In this document: one piece after another, positions 1-10,501 of the stretch | How the letters are laid out: each line of letters opens with the position of its first letter | How positions within the stretch are numbered: the stretch's first letter is position 1 | Assembly (NCBI GenBank): GCA_013348725.1 | Contig: CP054689.1 | Span: 298,501-362,500, forward strand | Direction of reading: 5' to 3' | Length of the DNA stretch: 64,000 nt | Source of the DNA: Ectothiorhodospiraceae bacterium 2226 | GTDB lineage: Bacteria > Pseudomonadota > Gammaproteobacteria > GCA-013348725 | Program-made: the position numbers and the translations under genes | Notes under the pieces: generated by a model | The model's database searches: none | The model's input: only the letters and a program-made list of their open reading frames with translations | What the model was told of the DNA's origin: nothing

Positions 1-118
1 AGGTCACCCCACGGTTGGTGTCGGACAGGAAGAGGTCCACGACGAGGATCAAGCACACCATCGCCAGAACGAAGATTTCCGGCGCCAGCGGCAGCAAATG
101 GGCGGTCGCGAAGGTCAT
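1..118 (-). CDS. nuoN: NADH-quinone oxidoreductase subunit N (5' end only)
   Basis: Only the first 39 codons lie inside the window; the gene continues beyond base 1. The visible peptide begins MTFATAHLLPLAPEIF and runs into a hydrophobic helix, as in NuoN, an antiporter-like proton-pumping subunit of the membrane arm of complex I. The ATG is at 118-116, 12 bases after the end of nuoM, and it is the expected last gene of a nuoA-N operon. The assignment rests on position plus the N-terminal motif, since most of the protein is not visible. Confidence 0.9.
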   Translation of the reverse strand, partial: MTFATAHLLPLAPEIFVLAMVCLILVVDLFLSDTNRGVT

Positions 119-130
119 GTTCTTTCAGTC

Positions 131-1642
131 CTACAGCTTGGATTCGACGATGTGGGCGAGCAGGTTGTCCACAGTGACCTGCATCACGGCCAGCAGCGGT
201 TCGGGCCACACGCCAAGGAGCAGCACGAAGAACGCCAGCACCGCGAGCACCAGGAACTCGCGCCCGTTCACATCCTGCAGCGCAGCGACTTCGGCACTAC
301 GCACCTTGCCGTACACCACGCGTTTGACCATCCACAGGGTGTAGGCCGCACCGAGAATCAGCGTGGTCGCCGCCAGGAAGGCGTACCAGAAGTTGGCCTG
401 GAAGGCGCTCAGGATAACCATGAACTCGCCGACGAAGCCGGACGTGCCCGGCAGGCCGGCGTTGGCCATCGCGAACAGCACCATGAAGGCGGAGAAGATC
501 GGCATACTGGCGGCGACACCGCCATAGGTGCTGATCTCGCGGCTGTGCAGGCGGTCGTACAGCACGCCGACGCACAGGAACAGCGCGCCGGAGACGAAGC
601 CGTGCGAGATCATCTGCACCATACCGCCCTGCACGCCGAGCGCTGCCCCCTGGGGGCCGGTATTCAGCATCACCGCAAAGGCGATGAAGAAACCGAGCGT
701 GACAAAACCCATGTGCGAGATCGACGAATAGGCGATCAGTTTCTTCATATCGCGCTGCGCCAGCGCCACGAAGCCGATGTACACCACCGCGATCAACGAC
801 AGCACGATCATCAGGATATCGAGCTCGCGACTGGCGTCCGGCGTGATGGGCAGACTAAAACGCAGGAAGCCGTACCCGCCCAGTTTGAGCATGATCGCGG
901 CCAGCACCACCGAGCCCCCGGTCGGCGCCTCCACGTGGGCGTCGGGCAACCAGGTGTGTACCGGCCACATCGGCACCTTCACCGCGAACGCAATCAAGAA
1001 GGCGAGGAAGATCAGGATCTGTGCCGTCAGGCCGATCTGGACCGCATGCATGTCCAGGATCGCGAAGCTGTCCGCCTGCATGGCCAGGTAGATCAGCGCG
1101 ACCAGCATGAACACCGAGCCGAAGAAGGTGTACAGGAAGAACTTGATCGTGGCGTAGACGCGCCGCGGGCCGCCCCAGATACCGATAACCAGGAACATCG
1201 GGATCAGCAGCGCTTCCCAGAAGACGTAGAACAACGCCGCGTCGAGCGCGGCAAACACGCCCACCATCAGGCCTTCGAGGATCAGGAACGCCGCCATGTA
1301 CTGCGAGGGGCGGTACCGAATCACCTCCCACCCGGCGATGACCACCAGGATGGTGATCAGCGTGGTGAGCAGGATGAGCGGCATCGAGATGCCGTCCACC
1401 CCCAAGTGGTAGTTAATCCCGAAGGTCTCGATCCACGGCCGGAACTCGACGAACTGCATCTGCGCCGTGGTGATATCGAACTGGAAGTACAGCGGCAGCG
1501 AGAGCCCGAAGGTGACCAGCGACACCACCAAGGCCAGCACCTTGGCCTCCAACGCGTGGCGGTCGCCGGCCGCGAGCACGAGCAGGCCGCCGAGGATCGG
1601 CGTCCAGATAACGAGGCTCAGCAATGGCAAATCGGAAAACAT
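131..1642 (-). CDS. nuoM: NADH-quinone oxidoreductase subunit M
   Basis: 503 residues, the usual NuoM length, almost entirely transmembrane helices. It is one of the three antiporter-like subunits that move protons through the membrane arm of complex I. The proton-channel signature FAVKVPMWPVHTWLPDAH (about residues 220-237), with the key lysine and the HTWLPDAHVEAP stretch, is intact. So is LAQRDMKKLIAYSSISHMG further on, typical of Mrp/Nuo antiporter modules. The start ATG at 1642 gives MFSDLPLLSLVIW. It sits between nuoL (26-base gap) and nuoN (12-base gap), so it is cotranscribed with them. Nothing is missing. Confidence 0.98.
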   Translation of the reverse strand: MFSDLPLLSLVIWTPILGGLLVLAAGDRHALEAKVLALVVSLVTFGLSLPLYFQFDITTAQMQFVEFRPWIETFGINYHLGVDGISMPLILLTTLITILVVIAGWEVIRYRPSQYMAAFLILEGLMVGVFAALDAALFYVFWEALLIPMFLVIGIWGGPRRVYATIKFFLYTFFGSVFMLVALIYLAMQADSFAILDMHAVQIGLTAQILIFLAFLIAFAVKVPMWPVHTWLPDAHVEAPTGGSVVLAAIMLKLGGYGFLRFSLPITPDASRELDILMIVLSLIAVVYIGFVALAQRDMKKLIAYSSISHMGFVTLGFFIAFAVMLNTGPQGAALGVQGGMVQMISHGFVSGALFLCVGVLYDRLHSREISTYGGVAASMPIFSAFMVLFAMANAGLPGTSGFVGEFMVILSAFQANFWYAFLAATTLILGAAYTLWMVKRVVYGKVRSAEVAALQDVNGREFLVLAVLAFFVLLLGVWPEPLLAVMQVTVDNLLAHIVESKL

Positions 1643-1668
1643 CGAAATGTCACCTTTTTCTTATGGGC

Positions 1669-3633
1669 TCAGGCGAGCACGAAGCCGATCAGTAGCAGCA
1701 GCAGGCCGATGATCATCGCAAACGCGTAGTGGTACAGGTAACCCGACTGCACCTGACGGGCGACGCCCGACACCCAGCCGACCACGCGCGCACTGCCGTT
1801 GACGATCAGCCCGTCGATCAGCCGCACATCGCCGACCTGCCATAGGGTGCGGCCCAGCCCGCGGCTACCGCCGGCGAAGAACCAGTCGTTGAAGGCATCG
1901 AAGCCGTACTTGTTCTCCATCACGCGGTGCACCAGCGAGAAGCGCTCCTTGATGGCCGCCGGGATGTCCGGCCGCTTGAGGTACAGATACCAAGCGGTCA
2001 GCACGCCGGCGACGGCCAGCCACACCGGCAGCGAGACGAAACCATGCAGGAACATCGCCCACGCCGTCGGGTAGGCCGCACCCACCGCGGCCAGCACGTC
2101 GTGCTGCGGCAGCACGAAGATGGCGTCGCCGAAGAAATCACCGAAGGCCATGCTGCTCACATAGGGCCAGCCGATGATCACCGACGGGATTGCCAGCAGG
2201 ATCAACGGGACGGTGACCACCCATGGTGACTCGTGCAGGTGGTGGCGCGTGTGCTCGTCCATGCGCTCCTTGCCGTGGAACACCAGGAAAAACATGCGGA
2301 AGCTGTATAGCGCGGTGATGAAGACGCCGAGCACCACCGCAAAGTACGCGAAACCCGAACCCGGGGTCTCAGAGGCCCCCACCGCGAGGATGATGGCGTC
2401 CTTGGAGAAGTAGCCCGCGAAGCCCGGTGCGCCGATCAGCGCCAGGGTGCCGAGCAGCGAACACCAGTACGTGATGGGCAGGTACTTCTTCAGGCCGCCC
2501 ATCTTACGGATGTCCTGCTCGTGATGCATGGCAATAATGACCGAGCCGGCGGCCAGGAACAGCAGCGCCTTGAAGAAGGCATGCGTCATCAAGTGGAAGA
2601 TACCCGCGGCGTAGGCCGAAGCGCCGAGCGCGACCGTCATATAGCCGAGCTGCGACAGCGTCGAATACGCCACTACCCGCTTGATGTCGTTCTGGATGAT
2701 GCCGAGGAAGCCCATGAACAGTGCGGTGATCGCCCCGATCACGAGTACCACGCTGAGCGCCGTCACCGACAGCTCGTACAGCGGCGACATACGCGCCACC
2801 AGGAAGATGCCGGCGGTGACCATCGTGGCCGCGTGGATCAGGGCCGAGATGGGCGTGGGGCCCTCCATGGAATCGGGCAGCCAGACGTGCAGCGGGACCT
2901 GTGCCGATTTACCCATGGCTCCGATGAACAGCAGGATGCAGATCACCGTCATCAGCGACCATTCCACGCCCGGAATGATCTGGATGGTGACGTGCTCGAA
3001 CATCGGCGCGGCGGCGAATACCTCGGCGTAGTCGAGGGTGTTGAAGTACATCAGGACGGCGGCGATGCCGAGCAGGAAACCGAAGTCGCCGACCCGGTTG
3101 ACCAGGAAGGCCTTCAGGTTCGCGTAGATCGCGCTCTCCCGGGTGTACCAGAATCCGATCAGCAGGTAAGACACCAGCCCCACCGCTTCCCAGCCGAAGA
3201 ACAGCTGCAGGAAGTTGTTCGCCATCACCAGCATGAGCATGGAGAAGGTGAACAGCGAGATGTAGCTGAAGAAGCGCTGGTAGCCCGGGTCATCCTTCAT
3301 GTAGCCGATGGTGTAGATGTGCACCATCAACGAGACGAAGGTCACCACCACCATCATCATGGCGGTGAGGCGATCGACCAGGAAACCGATCTCCAGGGTG
3401 ATGCCGGCCACGGTCATCCACGTATAGACCGACTCGTTATACGTCGGCGCGCCGTCAAACACGAAGTGCTTGAACACCAGCAGCGACAGCACGGTCGAAA
3501 TCGCGACCCCGATGATCGTGGCCCAGTGGGCCCCGGCCCGACCGATCTGCTTACCGAAGAGTCCTGCCAGCGCCGCCCCGATCAGCGGGGCCAGAACGAT
3601 CGCGAGGAGTATGTTCTGCATGTTCTCGGTCAC
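1669..3633 (-). CDS. nuoL: NADH-quinone oxidoreductase subunit L
   Basis: 654 residues, the largest membrane-arm subunit and the distal proton pump of complex I. The antiporter motif GKSAQVPLHVWLPDSMEGP and the following ALIHAATMVTAGIFL are intact, as is QNDIKRVVAYSTLSQLG. The C-terminal part carries the lateral-helix extension that distinguishes NuoL from NuoM and NuoN. The ATG at 3633 gives MTENMQNILLAIVLAPLIG, and only 4 bases separate it from the nuoK stop, which implies translational coupling. Length and motifs are normal. Confidence 0.98.
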   Translation of the reverse strand: MTENMQNILLAIVLAPLIGAALAGLFGKQIGRAGAHWATIIGVAISTVLSLLVFKHFVFDGAPTYNESVYTWMTVAGITLEIGFLVDRLTAMMMVVVTFVSLMVHIYTIGYMKDDPGYQRFFSYISLFTFSMLMLVMANNFLQLFFGWEAVGLVSYLLIGFWYTRESAIYANLKAFLVNRVGDFGFLLGIAAVLMYFNTLDYAEVFAAAPMFEHVTIQIIPGVEWSLMTVICILLFIGAMGKSAQVPLHVWLPDSMEGPTPISALIHAATMVTAGIFLVARMSPLYELSVTALSVVLVIGAITALFMGFLGIIQNDIKRVVAYSTLSQLGYMTVALGASAYAAGIFHLMTHAFFKALLFLAAGSVIIAMHHEQDIRKMGGLKKYLPITYWCSLLGTLALIGAPGFAGYFSKDAIILAVGASETPGSGFAYFAVVLGVFITALYSFRMFFLVFHGKERMDEHTRHHLHESPWVVTVPLILLAIPSVIIGWPYVSSMAFGDFFGDAIFVLPQHDVLAAVGAAYPTAWAMFLHGFVSLPVWLAVAGVLTAWYLYLKRPDIPAAIKERFSLVHRVMENKYGFDAFNDWFFAGGSRGLGRTLWQVGDVRLIDGLIVNGSARVVGWVSGVARQVQSGYLYHYAFAMIIGLLLLLIGFVLA

Positions 3634-3637
3634 GGCG

Positions 3638-3943
3638 CTATCCCTTCAGACTCTCGAGGTCGTCGACGTTGATGGTGTTCTTATTGCGGAACAGCACGAC
3701 CAGAATCGCGAGGCCGATCGCCGCCTCCGCCGCAGCCACCGTGAGGATGAAGAACACGAATACCTGCCCGGTGATGTCCTGGAGAAAGTGCGCAAAGGCG
3801 ATGAAATTCATATTCACCGCGAGCAGCATCAGCTCGATGCACATGAGCAGGATCAGCATGTTCTTTCGGTTCAAGAAGATGCCGGCCACGCTCAGGCTGA
3901 ACAGGATGGCCCCCAAGATCAGGAAATCGGATAAGGCAAGCAT
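3638..3943 (-). CDS. nuoK: NADH-quinone oxidoreductase subunit K
   Basis: 101 residues with three predicted transmembrane helices. It is the small membrane-arm subunit carrying the conserved glutamates of the proton path ([13 protein letters not shown] and [12 protein letters not shown] are both visible). The ATG at 3943 is preceded on the minus strand by a GAGGA ribosome-binding site. An 82-base gap separates it from nuoJ, longer than most nuo gaps, and it contains a small hairpin (arms 3958-3963 and 3968-3973, loop 3964-3967) just before the ribosome-binding site. That hairpin may be a processing or translational element, but this is only inference. Confidence 0.97.
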   Translation of the reverse strand: MLALSDFLILGAILFSLSVAGIFLNRKNMLILLMCIELMLLAVNMNFIAFAHFLQDITGQVFVFFILTVAAAEAAIGLAILVVLFRNKNTINVDDLESLKG

Positions 3944-4025
3944 TGTCGTTCCTCAGTCCGCGCCGCAGCGCGGCCCACGTCGAGTTTTCGCTCGTGTAGT
4001 TGGTTAGCCTTCGTTGCTGCAATCG

Positions 4026-4631
4026 TTAGCGGCGCTTCTCGGATGCCATCTTCACCAAGCGCACGCGATCGGCGCGGCGCACCCTCACCTGATCCTCCGG
4101 GCGCTGGTACTTGGTGTCCGGGCGACGGCGCAGGGTCAGCGCAATCGCCGCCACAATGGCGACCAGCAGAATGACCGCGGCGATCTCAAACGGATACAGG
4201 TAGGCGGTGTAGAGCACGGTGCCCAAGTGCTCGGTATTGCTGTAATCCGGCCCCTGCCTGGGGGGTGCCTCGACCAGATCGAGGCCGAAATGCTGCGGCC
4301 CCACCATCAGAATGAGTACCGCCACCATGCCAATGGCGACCACTGCCCCGACCGGCAAGTGACGGATGAACCCCTCGCGCAGCGGCGCCACATTGATGTC
4401 CAACATCATCACCACGAACAAGAACAGCACCATCACCGCGCCCACGTACACCAGCACCAGCGTGATGGCGAGGAACTCCGCCTCGAGCAACAACCAGACG
4501 CCGGCGCTGGTGAAGAACGCAAGCACCAGAAACAAAGCCGCGCGCACCGGGTTGCGCACCGTGATCACCATGACGGCCGAGGCCACCAGGATGAACGAGA
4601 AGATGTAAAAAATCGCCTTTTCCACGCCCAT
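4026..4631 (-). CDS. nuoJ: NADH-quinone oxidoreductase subunit J
   Basis: 201 residues. NuoJ is the ND6-type membrane subunit of complex I, with five helices and a charged cytoplasmic C-terminus (here rich in R/K, ending SEKRR). The visible motifs NPVRAALFLVLAFFTSAGVW and LVYVGAVMVLFLFVVMMLD match the family, including the glycine-rich helix that forms a pi-bulge. The ATG at 4631 gives MGVEKAIFYIFSF. The gene follows nuoI after a 14-base gap. Length is normal for the family. Confidence 0.97.
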   Translation of the reverse strand: MGVEKAIFYIFSFILVASAVMVITVRNPVRAALFLVLAFFTSAGVWLLLEAEFLAITLVLVYVGAVMVLFLFVVMMLDINVAPLREGFIRHLPVGAVVAIGMVAVLILMVGPQHFGLDLVEAPPRQGPDYSNTEHLGTVLYTAYLYPFEIAAVILLVAIVAAIALTLRRRPDTKYQRPEDQVRVRRADRVRLVKMASEKRR

Positions 4632-4645
4632 GTCGTCGTCGACTC

Positions 4646-5134
4646 CTAGCGGTAACGCGCGTCGACCGCGCGGTCTGCGGCAATCTGCTTTTCATATTGC
4701 TCGCCAATGGCGAGCAGCTTGTCTTTGGTCATGTACAGATCGCCGCGTTTATCGCCGTGGTACTCGAAAATGCGTGTCTCGATGATCGAGTCGACCGGGC
4801 AGGATTCCTCGCAGAAGCCGCAAAAGATGCACTTGGTCAGGTCGATGTCGTAGCGCGTGGTACGACGCGTGCCATCGGCCCGCTGCTCGGAATCGATCTT
4901 GATGGCGAGCGCCGGACAGACCGCCTCGCACAGCTTGCAGGCGATGCAGCGCTCCTCGCCGTTCGGATAGCGGCGCAGGGCATGCAGGCCACGGAAGCGC
5001 GGCGACTGCGGCGTGCGCTCCTCCGGATACTGCACCGTCACCTTGGGCCGGAACAGATACCGACCGGTGAGGCGCATGCCGCGCAGCAGCTCGATCAGAA
5101 ACAGGCTTTTGATCTTGCCAGAGAATCCACTCAT
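4646..5134 (-). CDS. nuoI: NADH-quinone oxidoreductase subunit I (2x[4Fe-4S])
   Basis: 162 residues. NuoI binds clusters N6a and N6b, which carry electrons from the peripheral arm toward the quinone site. Both ferredoxin motifs are complete: [12 protein letters not shown] and [14 protein letters not shown]. The N-terminal amphipathic region anchors it to NuoH. The ATG at 5134 gives [17 protein letters not shown] and lies 10 bases after the nuoH stop. No anomaly is seen. Confidence 0.98.
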   Translation of the reverse strand: MSGFSGKIKSLFLIELLRGMRLTGRYLFRPKVTVQYPEERTPQSPRFRGLHALRRYPNGEERCIACKLCEAVCPALAIKIDSEQRADGTRRTTRYDIDLTKCIFCGFCEESCPVDSIIETRIFEYHGDKRGDLYMTKDKLLAIGEQYEKQIAADRAVDARYR

Positions 5135-5144
5135 GCGTTGTCTC

Positions 5145-6209
5145 CTAGCCGCGCGAGAACCAGGGCCCGACCTCGGCCAGGATGGCCACGCCCAGCACGA
5201 ACAGCCAGACGATGGTCAGCGGAATGAACACCTTCCAGCCAAGCCGCATGATCTGGTCATAGCGATAGCGCGGGAAGGTGGCGCGGAACCACAGGAACAG
5301 GAACAGGAAGAAGGCGATCTTGAGCATGAGCCACAAAATGCCCGGCACCCATGCGAACACCGCTTCGAGGAATGGAATACCCTCGAACGGGGACAGCCAG
5401 CCGCCCATGAACAGCAGCGCCGCCAGCGTCGAAATCAGGATGATGTTGGCGTACTCGGCCAGGAAGAACACCGCGAAGGCCATACCCGAGTACTCGACGT
5501 GGAAACCGGCCACGATCTCCGACTCGCCCTCCGCCACGTCGAACGGCGCGCGGTTGGTCTCCGCCACGCCGGAGATGAAATAGATGAGGAACAGTGGCAG
5601 CAGCGGCAGCCAATACCAGTGCAGGATGCTGCCCGACTGCGCCAGCACGATGTTGCTGAGGTTGAGACTGCCCGCGGCCATCAGCACGCCGACGAGCGCG
5701 AAGCCCATCGCGATCTCATAGGAGACGATCTGCGCCGCCGAGCGCATCGCGCCCAGGAATGCGTACTTCGAGTTGGACGCCCAACCGGCAATGATCACGC
5801 CGTAAACGCCCATCGAGGTGATGGCGAGCACATACAACAGGCCGGCGTCGATGTCCGCCAGCACCCAACCCTCGTTGAACGGAATCACCGCCCACGCGGC
5901 CAGCGCCGGACCCATGGCGAGAATCGGGCTCAGAATGAAGAGATAGCGGTTGGCACCGCTCGGCACGATGATCTCTTTGAACATCAGCTTGAGCGCGTCC
6001 GCGATGGGCTGGAGCCAACCGCGCGGACCCACCCGGTTCGGGCCGATGCGCACCTGCATGTAGCCGATGACCTTGCGCTCGGCGAAGGTCAAATAGGCGA
6101 CCGCCAGCATCAACGGGCCGAGGATCAGGCTCATCTTGAACAAAATGAGGGCCACCGTCTGCAGGCCGTCCGGCATCCAGGCGGTCAGGGTCACCATGAA
6201 CTCTATCAT
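5145..6209 (-). CDS. nuoH: NADH-quinone oxidoreductase subunit H
   Basis: 354 residues with about eight or nine transmembrane helices. NuoH (ND1) forms the quinone chamber at the foot of the peripheral arm. Conserved stretches seen: [33 protein letters not shown] and the acidic loop [20 protein letters not shown]. The ATG at 6209 gives [14 protein letters not shown] 64-base gap separates it from nuoG. All motifs are intact. Confidence 0.98.
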   Translation of the reverse strand: MIEFMVTLTAWMPDGLQTVALILFKMSLILGPLMLAVAYLTFAERKVIGYMQVRIGPNRVGPRGWLQPIADALKLMFKEIIVPSGANRYLFILSPILAMGPALAAWAVIPFNEGWVLADIDAGLLYVLAITSMGVYGVIIAGWASNSKYAFLGAMRSAAQIVSYEIAMGFALVGVLMAAGSLNLSNIVLAQSGSILHWYWLPLLPLFLIYFISGVAETNRAPFDVAEGESEIVAGFHVEYSGMAFAVFFLAEYANIILISTLAALLFMGGWLSPFEGIPFLEAVFAWVPGILWLMLKIAFFLFLFLWFRATFPRYRYDQIMRLGWKVFIPLTIVWLFVLGVAILAEVGPWFSRG

Positions 6210-6273
6210 TCAGCTATTCTCGCCAAGCGTCTGTCTGTGCCGATTGTTGTTCTGCAAGCGCCGCGCAGCGCCG

Positions 6274-8634
6274 TCATGCTCCGGGGCTGACCTCCACATC
6301 CAGTACCCCGATGTAGCCGGCGCCCTGCGGAAGCGTCGGCACCCACACGCAGTCGTCGGGCACGCGCGCGTCGATCACCAGCGGCAAGGTCACGCTGTAA
6401 TCGCCGCCGCGCAGCACCACCGAGCCCGCACCGGAGACGTGCGCCTTGGCGGCCGTCGCTTCGTTCACGAGCGCGCGCACACTCTGGGCATCTTCGGTTT
6501 GCTGCAGTGCCCCGGCACGACGCACAAGCGGATCGACGGCATAGATGGATGCCTCCGCCATCAGCGACGCACCCGCCGAACTCGATGCCGCGGGCTCCAC
6601 CCACTGCCAAGCCGGCGTCTCCAACTGCGTGGGAACCTGAGCCCGCAATTCGTCGCGCACCTCTTCCGAACTCAGATACTCAAAGCCAGGGAGGTTGAGC
6701 AGGTTGCCCAACACGCGCAGCACTTTCCAGGCGGGACGTGCGTCGCCGAGCGGCGCCCCCGCGCCACCGAAACTCTGCCAGCGGCCTTCGGCGTTGACGA
6801 AGGTACCCGAGGTCTCGGCGAAGGCACCGATAGGCAGCAGCACGTCGGCGTAACTGCGCATGGTATCCGTGACGTACGCGCTGAGCGCGACTACGAACTC
6901 GGCCGCCAGCAAGGTCTCCAGCGTGCGCCGCGGGGCCGCGCAGTCGTACTCTGGCTCGATGCCCATCAGCACGTACCCCTTGAGACCGTCGGCGACCATC
7001 GCCGCGGTGTCCCGGCCCGCCTTGGGCGCGGCGGCGCCGCCGGCCACGCGATGCGGAACCGCGCCGGCTAGCCAGGCACCCGCCGCATTGCCGCCTTCGG
7101 TCAACTGGCCGAAGGTCGCCCCACTCATGCGCGCCACCGCGTCGGCAAGCATGCGCAGTTCCGCGTACCGCGGATGGGCGTGGGCCACATTGCCCAGCAG
7201 CACCACGGCCTTGGCGCCCTCGCTGAGTTGCTCGGCGACCGCGCGCTGCGCGGCGTCGGCCTGCACGCCGTCCAGGTGCTTGGCCAGACCCTCGGGGGCC
7301 GCACGACCGGCATCGAGCAGCGCCTTGGCCACGCCCGCCAAAGCGTCGACCATCTGATGCGGATGGACGACCAACTTATGGGCCAACGGAAAGCGGAAGT
7401 CATAGTCGACCGGGTTGAGCACGCTGATCCGCGCGCCTTGATTGACCGCGGCCTTGCGCAGGCGATGCGCGGCAATGGGCTGGTCCTTGCGGATGTTCGA
7501 GCCCACCAGCAGCACCGTGTCGGCGCTCTCGAGGTCCTCGATGCTCACACCCAAACCGGGGTAAGCCGGCATCTGCCCCTGCGCACGGAAGTCGCTCTGA
7601 CGCAGACGATGGTCGATGTTATGGCTGCCCAGCGCACGCATGACGCGCTGGAGCAGGTACATCTCTTCAGTGGTGGCGCAAGGCGACATCAAGGCACCGA
7701 GCTGATCGGCCCCGTGCTCCTTGCGCACCCCCTCGAGCCCTTCCACCACGCGCTTGAGCGCGGTCTCCCAGTCCGTCTCCTGCCACTGGCCTGCCACCCT
7801 GACCATCGGCGTCTGCAAACGGTCTTCGGCGTACAGGCCGAGGTAGCTGAACCGGTCGCGATCGGAGATCCAGGTCTCATTGATGGACTCGTTCTCGCGC
7901 GGCAGCACGCGCATAACGCGCTGACCGCGGGTCTCGATGTGCAGATTCGAGCCAATGCAGTCGTGCGGCGCCACGCCGTCGTGACGGACCAACTCCCACG
8001 CGCGGGCCGAATACCGGAACGGTTTGGAGGTCAGTGCGCCGACCGGGCACAGGTCGATGACGTTACCGGACAGCTCCGAGGTGACACTCTTCTCAATGTA
8101 GGTGCCGATCTCCATGTGCTCGCCGCGCCCCGTGGCGCCGAGCTCCATGACGCCGGCGATCTCCTGCCCGAAGCGCACGCAGCGCGTGCAATGAATGCAG
8201 CGCGTCATGTCGGTGGAGATCAGCGGCCCGATGTTCTTGTCTTTGACGACGCGCTTCTTCTCTTGATAGCGCGAGATGTCCTCGCCGAAGCCCATGGCGA
8301 TGTCCTGCAGATCGCACTCGCCGCCCTGATCGCAGATCGGGCAGTCCAAGGGATGGTTGATCAGCAGGAACTCCATCACGCCGCGCTGGGCATCGAGCGC
8401 CTTGGGCGAGCGCGTAAAGATGCGCATGCCTTCGGTCACCGGCGTGGCACACGCCGGCAGCGGCTTGGCCGCCTTCTCGACTTCGACCAGGCACATACGA
8501 CAGTTCGCCGCCACGGACAGCTTCTTGTGGTAACAGAAGCGCGGGATGACGATACCGGCTTCGTCCGCCGCCTCGATGACCATTGCGCCATCGCGGGCTT
8601 GAATCGTTACGCCATTGATCTCGATGTTTACCAT
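6274..8634 (-). CDS. nuoG: NADH-quinone oxidoreductase subunit G
   Basis: 786 residues from the ATG at 8634 (MVNIEINGVTIQAR). The reading frame is open further upstream, but that stretch overlaps nuoF and has no family similarity. The N-terminus has the [2Fe-2S] cysteines C34, C45, C48 and C62. Next come the H/C cluster in NHPLDCPICDQGGECD and a [4Fe-4S] region with RCIHCTRCVRFG and LCPVGALTSK. The rest is the molybdopterin-oxidoreductase fold (EDRLQTPMVR onward), which in complex I is structural. It conducts electrons along the peripheral arm. It follows nuoF with a 40-base gap. Confidence 0.97.
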   Translation of the reverse strand: MVNIEINGVTIQARDGAMVIEAADEAGIVIPRFCYHKKLSVAANCRMCLVEVEKAAKPLPACATPVTEGMRIFTRSPKALDAQRGVMEFLLINHPLDCPICDQGGECDLQDIAMGFGEDISRYQEKKRVVKDKNIGPLISTDMTRCIHCTRCVRFGQEIAGVMELGATGRGEHMEIGTYIEKSVTSELSGNVIDLCPVGALTSKPFRYSARAWELVRHDGVAPHDCIGSNLHIETRGQRVMRVLPRENESINETWISDRDRFSYLGLYAEDRLQTPMVRVAGQWQETDWETALKRVVEGLEGVRKEHGADQLGALMSPCATTEEMYLLQRVMRALGSHNIDHRLRQSDFRAQGQMPAYPGLGVSIEDLESADTVLLVGSNIRKDQPIAAHRLRKAAVNQGARISVLNPVDYDFRFPLAHKLVVHPHQMVDALAGVAKALLDAGRAAPEGLAKHLDGVQADAAQRAVAEQLSEGAKAVVLLGNVAHAHPRYAELRMLADAVARMSGATFGQLTEGGNAAGAWLAGAVPHRVAGGAAAPKAGRDTAAMVADGLKGYVLMGIEPEYDCAAPRRTLETLLAAEFVVALSAYVTDTMRSYADVLLPIGAFAETSGTFVNAEGRWQSFGGAGAPLGDARPAWKVLRVLGNLLNLPGFEYLSSEEVRDELRAQVPTQLETPAWQWVEPAASSSAGASLMAEASIYAVDPLVRRAGALQQTEDAQSVRALVNEATAAKAHVSGAGSVVLRGGDYSVTLPLVIDARVPDDCVWVPTLPQGAGYIGVLDVEVSPGA

Positions 8635-8674
8635 CGTGCGGTCCGTAGTTTGCTGAACTTCAAGGTGCGAGGGC

Positions 8675-9952
8675 TCACGCGCCTGCGCCGACCATGCACC
8701 GCTTGTGCTCGATGTGATACTCGAACTCGTCGCGGAAATGCTTGATGAAGCTGCGTACCGGCATCGCGGCCGCGTCGCCCAGGGCGCAGATCGTGCGCCC
8801 TTCGATCTTGCGCGCGACGTCGTCGAGCAGCTCGAGGTCGTTGGGCTGGCCGCGACCATGCTCGATGCGGTGGATCATGCGCGAAAGCCAGCCGGTGCCT
8901 TCCCGGCACGGCGTGCACTGCCCGCACGATTCCTCGTAATAGAAGTGCGAAATGCGCTGCAGCACCTGCACCATACAGGTGGTGTCGTCCATCACGATCA
9001 CCGAGCCGGCGCCCAACATGGAGCCGGCCTTGGCGATGCCGTCATAATCCATGGTCACGTCCATCATGACGTCGCCGGGCAGCACCGGCACGGAGGAACC
9101 ACCCGGGATCACCGCCTTCAGTTTGCGCCCGCCGCGCACGCCGCCCGCCATCTCCAGCAACTCCGCGAACGGCGTGCCCATCGGCACCTCGTAGTTGCCG
9201 GGCCGCTCGACGTGGCCGCTCATGCAAAAGATTTTGCTGCCGCCGTTGTTGGGCTTGCCGATGTCCAGGAACCACTGGCCACCCTTGCGGATGATCTCCG
9301 GAACGGAGGCCAGCGTCTCGGTGTTGTTGATGGTCGTCGAGCGCCCATACAGACCGTAGCTCGCCGGGAACGGCGGCTTGAAGCGCGGCTGACCCTTCTT
9401 GCCCTCGAGCGATTCGAGCAGCGCGGTTTCTTCGCCGCAGATATAGGCGCCGGCCCCCAGGTGCGTATACAGGTCGAAATCGACCCCGGAGCCCAGCACG
9501 TTCTTGCCGATCAGGCCGGCCGCGTAAGCCTCGGCGAGCGCGGCTTCGAAGCGCTCAAAGGGCTCCCAGAACTCGCCGCGGATGTAGTTGTACCCCACGG
9601 AGGCGCCGATGGTGTAACCGGCGATCGCCATGCCCTCGATCAGCGCATGGGGGTTATAACGCAGGATGTCGCGGTCCTTGCAGGTACCCGGCTCGCCCTC
9701 ATCCGAATTGCAGACGATGTACTTCTGCCCCGGCGCATTGCGCGGCATGAAGCTCCACTTGAGGCCGGTCGGAAAGCCCGCGCCACCGCGCCCGCGCAGT
9801 GCCGAGGTCTTGAGCTCCGCGATAATGGTCTCGGGCGGCGTCTTCTCGGCGAGGATCTTACGCCACGCCTCATAGCCCCCATGACGCTGGTAGGTTCCCA
9901 GCGTCCACGGCTCGGGCTCGTGCAGGGTTCGGAAGCAGACTTCGTTCGCCAT
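8675..9952 (-). CDS. nuoF: NADH-quinone oxidoreductase subunit F (NADH/FMN-binding)
   Basis: 425 residues. NuoF oxidises NADH on FMN and holds cluster N3. The glycine-rich nucleotide loop [14 protein letters not shown], the FMN motif [19 protein letters not shown] and the N3 cysteines in [14 protein letters not shown] are all present. The ATG at 9952 gives [16 protein letters not shown]. The gap to nuoE is 36 bases. With nuoE and nuoG it forms the NADH-dehydrogenase module of the complex. Confidence 0.98.
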   Translation of the reverse strand: MANEVCFRTLHEPEPWTLGTYQRHGGYEAWRKILAEKTPPETIIAELKTSALRGRGGAGFPTGLKWSFMPRNAPGQKYIVCNSDEGEPGTCKDRDILRYNPHALIEGMAIAGYTIGASVGYNYIRGEFWEPFERFEAALAEAYAAGLIGKNVLGSGVDFDLYTHLGAGAYICGEETALLESLEGKKGQPRFKPPFPASYGLYGRSTTINNTETLASVPEIIRKGGQWFLDIGKPNNGGSKIFCMSGHVERPGNYEVPMGTPFAELLEMAGGVRGGRKLKAVIPGGSSVPVLPGDVMMDVTMDYDGIAKAGSMLGAGSVIVMDDTTCMVQVLQRISHFYYEESCGQCTPCREGTGWLSRMIHRIEHGRGQPNDLELLDDVARKIEGRTICALGDAAAMPVRSFIKHFRDEFEYHIEHKRCMVGAGA

Positions 9953-9988
9953 CGGTCCTCCGCTGGAGCGAGTCGCGCGCCGCGCGAC

Positions 9989-10501
9989 TCAGTCCAGGTT
10001 GTCGAGAATCTCGTCGATCTTGGCCGGGGTCAGCTGGCCATAGTACGTGCGGCCGATCTGGAACATCGGTGCATCGACGCACGCGCCCAGGCACTCCACC
10101 TCTTTAATGGTGTAGCGACCATCGGCGGTGGTCTCGCCGAGGCCGATACCGAGGCGCTGCTTGAGGTGCGCGAGCACGTCGTTCGAGCCGCACAACATAC
10201 AGGAGACGTTGGTGCATACGCAGATCTTGTGCTTACCGACCGGCTTCAACTCGTACATGGAATAGAACGTCGCGACTTCGTACACGGCGATGGGCTCCAT
10301 CTCCAGGTACTCGGCCACCGCGTCCATCAGTTCGGTGGTGAGCCAACCGCCGTTCTGGTCCTGCACGATGCGTAGCGCCGGCATCACCGCCGAGCGCTTC
10401 TCCTCGGGCGGATACTTCGCGACCCAATGGTCGATTTCGGCGCGGGAGGCGGCGTTGATCAGGTCCACGCGGCTCTCGTGAGCGGACTTGGGCTGGCTCA
10501 T
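9989..10501 (-). CDS. nuoE: NADH-quinone oxidoreductase subunit E ([2Fe-2S])
   Basis: 170 residues from the ATG at 10501 ([14 protein letters not shown]), which overlaps the nuoD stop in a TGATG junction. A longer open frame upstream runs inside nuoD and is not the gene. The thioredoxin-like [2Fe-2S] domain binds cluster N1a; its cysteines are in CTNVSCMLCGS and CLGACVDAP. ATFYSMYELKPVGKH is also typical. It pairs with NuoF. The stop-start overlap implies translational coupling to nuoD. Confidence 0.97.
   Translation of the reverse strand: MSQPKSAHESRVDLINAASRAEIDHWVAKYPPEEKRSAVMPALRIVQDQNGGWLTTELMDAVAEYLEMEPIAVYEVATFYSMYELKPVGKHKICVCTNVSCMLCGSNDVLAHLKQRLGIGLGETTADGRYTIKEVECLGACVDAPMFQIGRTYYGQLTPAKIDEILDNLD

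Noticed and set aside
98-3672. Long plus-strand frames antisense to nuoM and nuoL
   Set aside because: Complement of membrane-helix codons gives H/D/Q/E-rich nonsense; no start signals or motifs.
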